From Trichoplax sp. H2 (taxonomy: Eukaryota > Placozoa > Uniplacotomia > Trichoplacea): a stretch of DNA of 64,000 nt. The stretch spans positions 1,240,001 to 1,304,000 of the forward strand of contig NOWV01000002.1 in the NCBI GenBank assembly GCA_003344405.1, in the 5' to 3' direction. A model generated the notes under the pieces. It had not been told where the DNA came from, made no database searches, and saw nothing but the letters and a program-made list of their open reading frames with translations. The translations under genes and the position numbers were made by a program. How positions within the stretch are numbered: position 1 is the stretch's first letter; every line of letters starts with the position of its first letter. Below, one piece after another: positions 43,201 to 55,427 of the stretch.

Positions 43201-45214
43201 CTTACTAATAAATTTTTGATTGAATTCAGATTTAAGATTTATGGTTAAAATTAATTTCAACTTTTAAGAATTTAGTATCGCTTAGCGATCCTATTAATTC
43301 TTGCAGCTGCAAGACAATTTCTATATAGCCTTCAATTATACTGTATATCAAGAAAGTGAGAATCTATTACTTGATTTTAGATAATTTTATAGTTTGTATG
43401 TTGGCTGAATCATTCTCTTGTCAAATGGAAAAATTAAATATTTCAGTAGATGTACCGATTTATTGCCCACATTACTGTACTTACTAGCAAATTTAAATCG
43501 TGATCTTTGAAACATGGATAATACAGATTATGTCGTAAATGAGATCTTGATCCTGAAACAGTTTAATTTTTCTAACGCTAATATTTGTTTATCAACTTTG
43601 ATATTGCTTCAGTTTTTTTCTCATTTTCGACAGCGGACTTATAATAGTTTTAATGTAGTACGGTAATATTGGATTTATGTAGTTTAAGACTATGATTGAA
43701 TGATAACTATATACTTTATAACTGTCGATAAAGTGTTGGAGTTATTTACAAGGAATTATCATAAAAACGAAAATTTTTATAGAATCCTTTAATACTAAAA
43801 GCACGCAGAAGTTGAGATTTTGTCATAAGAAATTCTGCAACTGATCGGCAGAATCGTATGATCAAAAATGACTGCTAGACGCTAATTTGCATGTCCGTTG
43901 TAGTTTTATGTAAATACTTATGTTAATAGTTTGACATCATGAACAAAAGCATAGTATTAGTTTCGTTAATATTAAAGTATCTGGGCGCTATTCCTGTAAA
44001 TAGTTTTATTAGAGCATTAATTAGTCTTTTTGATACAGAGAACATAGCATTTCTAGTTAAATCGATTACATGTAGCCTTTCACAGTAAATTCTCTTAATA
44101 ATTCATAATTTCACTTGACTTGAATTAAATTCAGTCGATTAATTACTAATAATGGCACCATCACGACAACAATCCTATTTCATTATTGATTATGTGATTA
44201 ATTATTTCCTATAAAATTAATGTTATCGTTATAAATTAGTTACTAGTACAAGGCTTCTACTTGAATAGTAATAGGGTTGCAGGATGTTTACGTTAATGTA
44301 ACGATTCAGTTAGGGCCAATATTTACAATTATTTCATAATATTCTCCTGCAAGCAACATTCTCTAAAGAACTTTAGTAAGAAAGAATATCGACGCTATTA
44401 AGCTGTTCGACGGCATTATACCCTAAAATTAAAGCATTATAATAGCCTAAAGTAAGTGGATGAGTAAAATAAAAAGCGTTATTTTTTACATCAGCTTATA
44501 TAGTAAAAGACATGAGGTTAATTAAAATGAACATCTGCAAGTTCTTAATACAGGATTGAGTGAAATAAGCTGTTTAAATACCTATATACATGTTTCCTAT
44601 AAAATTTATAAATAAGTAGATATGCGTAAGCGTAACAGATTTTTCGAAATGTAGTCATATCCTGCTATTTCATTTTCTTGTAGCACGGGAGTATCAATAC
44701 GTTCAAATATTTGAAAAATTATCAAAGAGTAATAGGTTATTTCGATATCAGCACAAATCGACTTGTATGTGATAGAGATGGTCTATAAGCCTTTATATAA
44801 ATTTTCACTATAAAATACTATAAATGCTTCACAAAACGTATCATATACATAGTCATTTATAATTTAAGAAATCTTGACAGAAGACAATTAAAATGTACTA
44901 ATGTTAGTAAAAATTCGTGATTGCATATCCACCACAAATTATATTTTAGGATAATGCTATCCTGATATCTTAATAAAAAAATTACAGGACTTAGCAAGAT
45001 ATTGCAATTTCATGGACGAATATTAAATACAGCACACTATTACATTTAAAAAGGAGATATTTGGAGCCACACTGGACTCTTAACCAGTCCAGTTTTCTTG
45101 GAAATAGATATCTGTACATATTTCTTATGACTACAATAGATAATTAATTGATTTAACTTACTTTAGGGAGCAATAATATCGTATCCACTGACGTATTGAT
45201 ATTTAAATTAATCT
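37285..45214. other. 7.9-kb gene desert
   Basis: No frame in this stretch combines a motif, splice signals and sensible codon use. Frames at 37465-37737, 39616-39843 and 42922-43134 look random. A perfect 8-bp hairpin, ACTGGACT (45071-45078) with AGTCCAGT (45086-45093), stands out near the right end. Confidence 0.5.
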
Positions 45215-46880
45215 TTTAACTGTAGCAACAAGCAAAATTAAGGATAATCTAACTTATTTTACGCGGGTTAAAAGGAAATCGATCAAATGCGTGAACTCAT
45301 AAATGTATTGCTATGTTCTATAGACAAAAATAAACGTATTTTTCTTAATTTAAAATAGCCCACATCCTGCTTTTCAGGCAAAACAAAAATAGGCTTAGTA
45401 CGGTTGTTATAAAATCAGTAGGTGGCTGATTCTCAATAACTACATCGAAGGTAATTGTAGTAATTTATTAGCATATACTAACTTTGTACTAAAATCAAGA
45501 TCAATATTCAGCAGTAGGATAAATTACAACTACATTTAGATACCACTTTTCAACAAAATAGTATTTATTTCTGTTATGCGCGTATGTAAAAATTATACTT
45601 AGTACAGCAATTTTTATTTCATAAATGTATAGCTAAGGCCTAAAATCGTTTTAATATCATTAATTGCGGTCTAATTATGTGTACAATATGATAATTCTTG
45701 TTTATTGTAAGATTAGATACTTCGCTCTTTGTCAAAATTTATCTTAGATCCACAAGTGTGTAGCCATCTTTTATCGTTCTATATTTTATTAGATCAACTT
45801 GACTGCATTCTAAATTTATGTACCATCTACTATCGCATTAATATTGCTATTAATCTTTAAATTGTAGCTACGAGTAAAATATAGGACAAATCTAGCTAAA
45901 TTTATGTAAATAAGAAACGAATTCAATTTATTAAGTGAGCTCATAAATGCGTTGCTGTTGTCTATGGACACAAATACACGTTGTTTATTTAATTTAAAAT
46001 AAAGTATATCTTCTTGTCACAAAACAGCTTTGCAACAAGATAACGTAATATACGATCAATAAGTCAATTCCTTGAACCACGTATCAAGGAACGATATCTG
46101 CACTATCACAAACACTTTTGCTCTACTAGCAGACTACACAAAGACTTAAACGCCTCGTATTTTACGTTAAACACTAAGTTAGAGAAATTCTTTTTATTTC
46201 ACGATATACTGCATTTATATACTACTCCTCAATAGTTCATGAGTCATAGTTAATACAATTAACCTCGGAATCATTTACTGAATTAGATATTAAGTTTAGC
46301 TACTGCTCCCTTAATNNNNNNNNNNNNNNNNNNNNTAAATTGTAGCTACGAGTAAAATATAGGACAAATCTAGCTAAATTTATGTAAATAAGAAACGAAT
46401 TCAATTTATTAAGTGAGCTAATAAATGCGTTGCTGTTGTCTATGGACACAAATACACGTTGTTTATTTAATTTAAAATAAAGTATATCTTCTTTTCTGCT
46501 AAAATAAAATAAGCTTAATGGGATGATTTTAAATCATTACATGATTGATTCACTTGCTACATCGAAGGTAATGCTATTAATTTATTAGGATATGCTAAAT
46601 GCACACTTAAATTTGAGATCAATTTCAATATAGAATTAAGTATAAGTACTTAAGTTACCGCTTGCAACGAAATAGTATTTACTTCAATTATATATATAAA
46701 CTATACGGTACTTATTTTCTTTCAAAACTGATATCTAATTATGTGTATAATACGATAGTTTTATTTGTTGTAAGATTAGATACTTCGCTCTTCATCAATC
46801 TATCTTAGATCCAAAACTATATAGCCATCTTTCATCGTTCTATGTTTAACTAGATCAGCTTGACCACAGTAGTATTGGAA
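45215..46880. repeat. Diverged tandem repeat, about 550-600 bp, interrupted by an assembly gap
   Basis: Unit one (about 45215-45815) and the sequence after the gap (46336-46880) align over their whole length with many substitutions. Shared words include CTACATCGAAGGTAAT, AGATTAGATACTTCGCTC and TAGCCATCTT. The start of the second unit also occurs at 45856-46016, before the gap, nearly identical to 46336-46496; from 46017 to 46315 it leads into different sequence. The pre-gap and post-gap versions are probably two alleles or an insertion polymorphism. Confidence 0.75.
46316..46335. other. Assembly gap (20 N)
   Basis: A second conventional 20-base gap. As at 29536, the sequence just after it repeats sequence shortly before it. 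Confidence 0.99.
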
Positions 46881-47821
46881 TGAAAAATAAAATAAAATTT
46901 TCTATATTAAATTAAACAATTGAAGTCCAAACAAAATAAATTAGGGAAAAAACACCACTTTATTATAACTATAACAACAATCTTAGCAAAACTTCTATGA
47001 ATAGCAAAATACGGCCGAACTACTGCCTCAACCAACCAAACTATCAATTAATGAGGTAACTCACAATCATCCTAGACTTTTCTCGTCTTCTCTAACTTCA
47101 ACTGCTCTCAATTACCGAACTACGGCACCTTTAATATGGTACGCAAAGCAGTTGGTGGTGTTAGATTATTTAACTGTCATTCTAAAGTGCTCCAAATTAA
47201 ACTAGCAATCAAATACACATGATAAGATAAATTATACCCTAGATTCTCGACTACTACTAAATTAATACTAAGTATAGTTTAGCTTAAAACTCTATATTTC
47301 TACAGTATACGCTAAGACAAAATAACAATCCCAGATCGAATGTTTTGGGTTCATACTGTATCAAATTACAGAGTAACATTAACTTCTACTGTAGTAAATG
47401 ATCAAAATTAGCACACATATATTCTATTAACTAAATATATCGCTTGAATTACAAAATCATAATATCTGATTCTTAATAAAAATTATGCTACGGATTATCT
47501 TAACTTCTAACCCGAATAAAGCAGTCGGGTTTACAATATACTAAGATACTAAGTAAAATCTACCATTATAATCAACCAAATAAGCCATATTTTTTGAAGC
47601 TAGAATACTTATCAAGATACAAAAACAAAGCTAGAATAATTACAATACAAGAACTTGGGGGAAAATTCTAAGAATTAACCTTCATTACACCAGTGTCTAA
47701 ATTGACGGATTGATGTTACTAAATCGTTTAGAAATGCTAGCTGGATTTACATAACCGTTACTTGTTCGATTTAGAAAAAATTTTTTGAGAATTTATCTAA
47801 AATTGATCAACTTGCAGAGTT
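46881..47821. other. Intergenic, no gene seen
   Basis: AT-rich 3' flank of the first phospholipase copy. No exon recognised. Confidence 0.5.
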
Positions 47822-48477
47822 TTAGCAAAAGAATTTGTATAACTCTGAAACATGTTCACAATTATAAGGAGCTTTCTCCAGGCAAAGAACGAGAGCTTTA
47901 TCGCATTCACAGTTGGCTTGATCGCAAGTATCAAAGGAGGACTCTATTTGATCATAAAGAAATGATGATTTTACGAAAATATTAATCAAGGCTGTAGTAC
48001 AGCATCTAGGTATAGCAATGGATTCATAGCTGGCCGGCGTTATATAATTTTAATAATTGTCTAGTTAAGAAAGTATTTAATTGAATAGAAAACGACTCAA
48101 GGTGCAGAATAAAAGTTATAAAGATTTAGTTAAAAATTTAATTTAATCCTAACACTTACTGCAAATAATTTCATTTTTCTGAACTTCCCACGAATAGAAG
48201 TTAAATTTTCCCTCGTATAAACCCTTACAATTTGTTTTTTGGTAGCATTTATCGTGATTCATACAACAGATATCAGTTTTATCAACAGTATGATTACCTC
48301 TGGAACCCCAACCACAATAATTGCCGTATCCATAATAAGCTGCAGGATTACGGTTGATATTTCTCGACTTCATCATGTAATATAAGTTGAAAAGGTTTTT
48401 TCTATGCGTTTTGGTTTGCATTGGCATTCGACAATCAATGTTATAAGAAGGATAGCAACAGTCTTGGTAATCATCAT
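47822..48477 (-). pseudogene. Secreted phospholipase A2-like copy with a one-base frameshift
   Basis: Two exons on the minus strand: exon 1 48160-48477 and exon 2 47822-47943, with a GTAAGT donor and a phase-1 intron as in its neighbours. Exon 1 starts with tandem ATGs and a hydrophobic signal peptide in one frame. The mature part (YGYGNYCGWG calcium loop, CCMNHDKCY His-Asp active site) is in another frame. The break maps to an A6 run (48396-48401 on the + strand) and exon 1 is one base short of an in-frame length. Exon 2 (CDQANCECDK) is intact and supplies the second catalytic Asp. It is either a real pseudogene or a homopolymer sequencing error. The enzyme family hydrolyses the sn-2 ester of phospholipids, outside the cell and calcium-dependent. 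Confidence 0.8.
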
Positions 48478-48481
48478 TCAA

Positions 48482-49374
48482 TATCCTGCGCAGATTTATT
48501 TTGACAAAGTTAATCGAAGCACCTTTTACAACGTCTAGTAGCTAATAATAAACGATATTGATAAATCTCAGACTTAATGGATTAAACCTAAATGGAGTCA
48601 ATTTTAGTAGAGTTTATTGTGATAGAATAAAAGTAGAAATGATAATGCATAAAATTTGCCACGTCATCAGCTTGCATTCAGCTTTCCGTAGCCTACCTTA
48701 AGACATACCGCTGAGATATATATAGTAAAGGACTAAGAGTAGAGTCCTTTATAGCGTTTAGTATGTAACTAGTATTATTTTACGATAGAAAATACCTAGA
48801 AAGTGATAGTGTCTTTAAGTTTTACCCTACCAAATCATCATGTCGCCATCTTTTCTTCTTCATTATTTTACAAGGCATTATATAGATTACTATAGAAGTA
48901 GCCATAGAGCAATTGCCTAATCTAAAGAAAGAGCGTTTGATCGTCAATTCAAATTGTAAATGAATTTGACTTAGTAACAAAACCCTATCCTTAGAGAAAG
49001 GGGATTTATACCATGACGATAAAGTACTGTAATGCAGTCTACAGTATAATCGTACAGTTACCGTACAATCTGCGCTAAAACATCAACTGTCAATACTCAG
49101 CGATACTAATGTCAGAAAAGTAGTCGTGATAGTCATATCAAATTTTTTGATTAGCGAAATAGCGATTACTGTAATCTTTATAAAATCCGGATTTTTTTCG
49201 GATTGGGATTCCGGAACCGGCCGGATTTATGTCCGATATAATTTTCCTGTTTTAATTTTTGGATTTTAGTTATGAAAAATATCGTAATAGTTGATTTTTG
49301 AAATTTGAACTTTTTGTTATCAATTTGAAACTTTGGAATTTTATGACGTGACTTGAAAGTCACATTAGGAAAGT
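48482..49374. other. Intergenic, no gene seen
   Basis: Upstream flank of the frameshifted phospholipase copy. It contains CCGGATTT and CCGGAACCGGCCGG words around 49186-49226 but no supportable gene. Confidence 0.45.
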
Positions 49375-50045
49375 TAGTTTGGAAAATAGAAAATAAGATG
49401 GAAATTGGCAGAGGTTGTATTGGTTGTTAAGTAGTTAGACTGTTGTTTTTATGACTAAATCTTGATGTTTAAAGGATAATTTTTAGACCTTTATAGTGTA
49501 TTAATGATAGAAATTATGTTAGAAGTGAAGTTTGATGTATTTTATAGTTAACTTGTTGGTTTTATGGTATTTTGTAAGGGAATCGTAGGGTAAATTGTGT
49601 CTGAACTTTGAATGATTTTTATTTTCTTAAATGGGTGTAAATGGTGCAAAGTAGTTTTCTAAAACGGATCTTGAGAGCGATTGGTTAGCAAAGGTTTAGT
49701 TTTAAACACCTCTGACGGCTCTACGAAGCCTATAAATGATAGTGCAATTAGAAAATTTAGGGGAGAGAGTAGAAGAAGGTTTTATTTGAAGAACTTGTTG
49801 AATTTAAAAGGCCTTCGGAGTCGAATTATCGTAAGTTAAAACGTTCTTCTTTTTGAAAGGTTGTTTGGTCGTTGACAGTTTTTAAGTCTGTCACTTATTT
49901 TATTAATACTTAAAGTTAAGTATTTGTAAGGTTGTTCAGTTTATACTTCTCTCCATTTTTTTTAATAAATTATTGTTCGGTTATTTCCCCAAATTTTATT
50001 TGGTGTCAAAGTTTCGTTAAGTCGACCGGAGTGCAACGAAAGTAG
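49375..50045 (+). mobile_element. Possible LTR-retrotransposon terminus (LTR plus start of leader)
   Basis: The + strand here is strikingly poor in C and rich in G and T, unlike its flanks. In order it shows a TATA box (TATAAATGA, 49731), a purine-rich stretch, AATAAA (49964), then TTATTTCCCCAAATTTTATT followed by TGGTGTCAAAG (50001), which resembles an LTR end joined to a tRNA primer-binding site. No gag or pol reading frame follows, so at best it is a truncated copy. Neither the exact 5' end nor a target-site duplication could be fixed. Confidence 0.35.
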
Positions 50046-53000
50046 AATCAAAGTTTGTTAAAGTTTTGTAGCTTGATCTCTACACTTTTCATTTCATTAC
50101 ATATAGATAACTATGGCTTATAATATTCTTTTAAGCAATTTTATGATTTCTTATTTTATTTATGCTTTACGTCTAAGAAAAGCTTAATGGTGTAGAAATA
50201 GTTGCATGATTAGAAACAACTAAATTACTAATGAACTATAGTAGTAGTCAATTGCTCATGTTAGCTGAGATTCGTATGGATAGAACTATCCATTTGGAAG
50301 CAATCAAATTTGATATTTTCTAATATTCAACTGATAGTTTATCACAATATTAATAGTAAAGACGAGTACTATACTTATATTTTGTAGTATAATGAAATAC
50401 GCATAGTTTCTGAAACTTATTTCCTTTTCTGTAATTAATAAATTGTTAAGAAAGTTTTCAAAGTTTCGACTACAATCTTTCGTTTTTAAGACGGAGGAGA
50501 TTAACTGGAGATGGTTAAAAATTCAATAGAGTTAAAACGTGTAGTTATTAAAATCTTCCGTTTGCCTTAATGAATGAGTATGTCACCTTTAGATGAGGAA
50601 ATAAACTATCTACTTCCAAGTAGAATTTAAGACTATATCGTATCGCTTCAATTCAATTGTTTAGTTGCAAAAGTTCAGGAGCAAGACATTATTAGGCCGT
50701 AAAGAGTAGAAGTTGATTAGTATAACAATGAAATATTAGAATATTTTCCTAACTGATATTTGAGCTACGCGTATAAGCGTATATAAATACTTTGAAATAG
50801 ATACCGAGTCCTTTAATAAACATTCATGCAATAAGCGATGTTACATTTTAGATTTCAGATATTAGTATTTGTAAACAGATTATATTTAAAGGATTCATTT
50901 TCTAGTATATCAAAACCTAAGATTTACTTTCAGAATGGACAGAGTTTAAAAGGGAAGGTAATTTTCTTCTTGAATTAAATCACTTATAATGTTCTCTCAA
51001 GAAAGAACAAGTTATTTCAAATTTTTATGTACTCGATTATACATACTGTGACGGAGCTCGCTCCGAAATGAATAATATTTTGATCTAATATGTGTCATAA
51101 TGTTATTATGGACGTTGCCGATCTCGACAGCAACCTAGTTGTTAATGGAGTTTTGTTATTAATTATCGTAGTAATATACAGCGTGGATATGGTGTTAGTA
51201 ATTAAAATGTCAAGCTGTGAAGATTAATTATGTTAGTTAATAAGGTGCTAATTAATAATATCCATTAGTGGCAAGTATTAAGTAACACTCGTTATGGTCG
51301 GATCTATAGTAAGCCTGTATTGCACATTATATATTATTTAATGTGAAAGATTTAGCACCGGGATTATTTGTGGGACACATGAAACTGTATATAAGCTTGA
51401 TTATTACTTTTTAACCTCAGTTCCACTGAGGCTAACGTAGAGTACACTAGTACAAACGTAAACGGGCTAGTAATAAAGATATTTATTAACCTAAACCTAT
51501 CGTTTGACTCGACTACTATAGTGTAGGAATAACTTAGTTTTCCCTTACTGAGGACCTCCGGAGTTAGTCGGAGAACCATAAGAGTAGATAGACTAGTTTA
51601 GGTACGTTCACGAAAGCTGTTTTGTGACAATACTTATTAATATTAGAGGGTCTCTTAAAGCTCTTTTCTTCTGTCGATTACAATCAATCGTTTTACTAAA
51701 CCTACGCTATTAATATCGTACCAAAATTTCACCTTTTATAATTATTCATATTTACTACAAAATATTAAGAGCTGGCTACCAGAAATACACTATGTAATTA
51801 CTCAACCTAGGGTGATTTATACAATCAATTTTGTTACATAATTTGAAATACTGGAACGGTTTGTCTAGGACTTACCATGCTGGCCAGATAGCAAAATTAG
51901 ATATATTAACTTGTCAAATCTTAGACGCGCCCACAATTTAAAGGATTTTGCATCAAAGTTTGTAGTGATGCATCCCATATTTGATTATAATCATAACTGT
52001 ATTTGATATATTTAGGCTTTCAAGCATAGATATTATGGTGATGTCAATATTAGATGATTGCTAACTTTTATATTAGAAATTATCGATGACTAATATTAGC
52101 CAGTTGACTGATTACGGCACTAGATTGATGTGACTAAAAACGCTGTAATTGTGAAAGTACCCAACACTGAAAGGTACTGGATATTAATGCATAAATTCTT
52201 TATCCTTTGCAATAGTTATAATCAGCGTTTAAAAAGAATGCCGGAGCTTAGTATATTTCGATACTAGAAATGAACTTGCGTTGATTCAGCCATTTTGTAA
52301 CGTATTTTCTGCCGTTTAGATACTATTAGCGCAGTATTTTCAGATGCTTAAATGAAACACTTATGAATAAAATTTAATTCTTATTGACCAAACTACCCAA
52401 GGATTAAAACAATAAATTGATATATTTAGAAAGACAGCGATAATGAAAGGCCATATTTAGCTAGCTGCTATTTCATTAACTTAATTTGTATCGACCAAAT
52501 TATCCAAGTATTGAATCAATAAAACGATCATATCGAACAAACTGCTGTTTCACTGATAAGTCCATATCTCACTGTCTCACTGATGTTTCAGTAAGAAATT
52601 ACTTTTATCCCGAATTTCCATAAAATGTTGAATGTTTCTAGATACAAAAGACATCATACGAATTTATCTACTTGCGATGGAAGAACATAATATAATAAAG
52701 TTATTTATCATTTTGAAACCACACCGCATTAAAAGATACCCTGTCAAGATGTTTTAGTATCGTGAATTTTAAACACATGTATGCATAAGGCTAGAGAAGA
52801 GGTATTGCACTATTAGATACCAAAATACTACTTAGAGTCTGCAAGTGATTACATTCTTGATCATTTTGAAGATGGACATTTATATATATGCGTGCTATGC
52901 TGTATTTACGATTTGTGAGACACCAGTCAATTTATGTTCATAGTAAATTTTCGCGTATTATTTTCATAAAGTACTAGTACAAACTCACGTCGCTTTGCTG

Positions 53001-54779
53001 ACTGTTTACGATAATGTACTTATTTGTTCATAATTAACAAATAGTATTACCATTCGACATTATATCTATCCCAGTAATAGCCAGGCACTACTATATTCAC
53101 AGCTATGGTTGTAGAATACTACTTTTCAATAATGCATAGACGGATGAATTGCTATGAAATGCTATATTAAGATTAGTTAATGGTCCAAAGTACATTAATG
53201 TACGGTGATGGACATACCAAGTTAAGATTAGCAGGTGCCGTAAGATATCGACAGTGCGGTACAATGTCCTTAGTACTGTGGTCAGTTCTATCCAATCATT
53301 ATAGTGTGTCTAAGGATCGCTTGCGTATGCAAGCAAAGCTTGTTCTGTTGTTAACAACCGTTATAAGAAAATGTAACAATCAAAATGGCTGTGTAGGAAA
53401 CTCTGTAAAGATTCTATGTTTATTCAATTTTCATCAGAGTATTATATCAAACCAAAATTTTCAAGCGCAGTGACCACCCTTAGCGATATAATGAATAATA
53501 TTTTAAAAATCAGTACTCTGCAGAAATTACTACCTTAGAGCTATTCGTTTTACATGAAGAAATCTTGAGATAAAAAGTACTGTAAGAATCTTATACTGAC
53601 CTATTGAAATGAACCCATAATCACAGCCATCTAACAGTAGTATAAATACCCCCGCGCTGCTCGTTTTAAAAGGGTGGGTGGATGGGATTTTTGGTGAAGA
53701 TAGAGCTAAATCGTTTGATTTCAGTTTTTAGAATTGTTAGCCAAATTGAGATTTAAAAAGAGACAATTATCTTTTTATTAGGAGTGTTTTAACACAAAAA
53801 TAATAACCACAATATAATCTAGTTATTAGAAACCACTCAACTGCTTACAAAGCTAGTGATTAAACAGAATCAAATTCGGTAGCGGTCATTGAGACTGATG
53901 TAAAATTACTGTAATGAGTGACTTTATATATAAAGTATCACAAGACTAAATAATGTATTGCAAATGACTAACAAATATAAAATTTATTGATATATTTTAA
54001 AAAAGGAAATATCTTAATCTAGGCACTTTCACAGAAAAGGATGTCTGCACCTCCTAGGACTAAAATAAATATGAATGTACTTAATTAAGAGCAAAGTATT
54101 GTGTCCCTTTACGAATAATTTTCAGTATCAGTGTGTAAATTATGGAAATAAAAATTAAGGACTTTCATAGTTTTTTATACATATGTTAAACGTGTTTGAT
54201 ACTGTAAATGAGCTCAAATATGCTTTATTTTGCACAAAAAAAAACTCATTTAATTTTGTGATAAAATTTGTGCTGATGTACTCAGTTTCTGCCACAAATT
54301 AAATATTTGGACAAGATATATTTTTAAGACTATGGAATTTTTCAAAAACTAATGATAACCAGGAACTGACTTTATCATAGAGTAAGTTTTGTTGGATATA
54401 GATATAGTAAGATTACATAAATTATGCAAGCTAATTTTACGATAATATGGTTAGTTTACTCAGTAACTGCCTATAAACTATATTTATTAGTAGACTATCT
54501 ATCTGCACCCGTTGGCGACAAACGAAAAGCTACTTCTTTCCGACTTATGATTATTAAATCTATTTACAGTAGGTTATAAAATTACTTAAATACACCACAG
54601 GTTTCGTAGCGTAAAATTTTAAATACCGAATGTCCTTCTCCTCCCATAATAAACAGTAGGAGCTCGCTAGTAACTGCTATTATAGATATCTTGATTTATG
54701 TAAACTATTACCGGTATTTGTTATAGACAGTTAAAATAACTTCTTGCTAGTCTTGATTCAAAATTTATCAACTTACAAA
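50046..54779. other. 4.7-kb intergenic region, no gene called
   Basis: AT-rich DNA. A 97-codon frame at 53180-53473 (+) has no motif. TATAAATA at 53641-53648 followed by CCCCCGCGC looks like a core promoter, but no downstream exon could be supported. Short hairpins (CCTCAG/CTGAGG near 51416, CTCCG/CGGAG near 51556) are visible. Confidence 0.45.
53641..53660 (+). promoter_or_regulatory. Isolated TATA box followed by a GC-rich patch
   Basis: TATAAATA at 53641-53648 is directly followed by CCCCCGCGCTGC, a rare GC-rich run here. Downstream only a short frame from an ATG near 53682 exists. It could start a non-coding RNA or an unrecognised gene. Confidence 0.25.
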
Positions 54780-55427
54780 TTACTTGCAAAAATAGTAATA
54801 AATCCCTGATGCATGATTACAATTATAAGGAGTATTCTTAAAGCAAAGAGCAGCGGTTTTATCGCATTCACAGTTAGCTCGATCACAAGTACCCACGGAA
54901 TCCTCTGTTACATTATAGAAAAAGACAATGGTATTAACGGAAGAGAAGACAAGTCTACGATATAATTGATTTTATAGCTTGTGTAGTTTAATTTCAAGCG
55001 TGGTCTAATTAAGAAGATACTTCCGTTATAACTTGATTGACTAGGAAGCAATTCAAGGTAAAGAATGAAAGTCATAAAGATTCGAGAAAAATTGACTTTT
55101 ACGTACATATTACTTACTACAAACTATTTCGCCGTAATCGTTTTGATCCCAGGAGTAGTGGTTTACCACTGCCCACTGCGAACCTGTACAGCCTGTTCTT
55201 TCGTAACATTTATCATGATTTTTGCAACAAGTATCTAGTTCATCGACAGGATCAGGATTACTTCCGTAAGGACCAAGACCACACCAGTTACCGTATCCAA
55301 TAAAAGCAATAGGATTACGATCGATAAATGTGTATAGCATCGAGCCAAAGTTGAAAGCGCTTTTATCAATACGTTTACTTTCACTCAGTACTACAAATGT
55401 TGTAATTAAAATAGCAAGAATCTTCAT
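54780..55427 (-). CDS. Secreted phospholipase A2, intact copy
   Basis: Two exons on the minus strand, 55118-55427 and 54780-54904, joined at phase 1 (GTAAGT donor), give 144 aa. Residues 1-17 are a signal peptide (MKILAILITTFVVLSES). The calcium-binding loop is YGNWCGLG (45-52). The active site is CCKNHDKCY with H71 and D72, and exon 2 supplies [10 protein letters not shown] with the second catalytic Asp at 117. Cysteine spacing is that of small animal sPLA2s of the group I/II type. It cleaves the sn-2 acyl bond with calcium, outside the cell, probably in digestion or defence. A TATA-like ATATAAGG lies at 55487-55494, about 60 bp upstream of the ATG. It belongs to a tandem family with 47.8-48.5 and 58.1-58.7 kb. 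Confidence 0.93.

Noticed and set aside
47785-47985. 66-codon + strand ORF
   Set aside because: It is the antisense shadow of phospholipase exon 2 (47822-47943, minus strand).
53180-53473. 97-codon + strand ORF
   Set aside because: Random-looking composition, no motif, no nearby exon that would join it.
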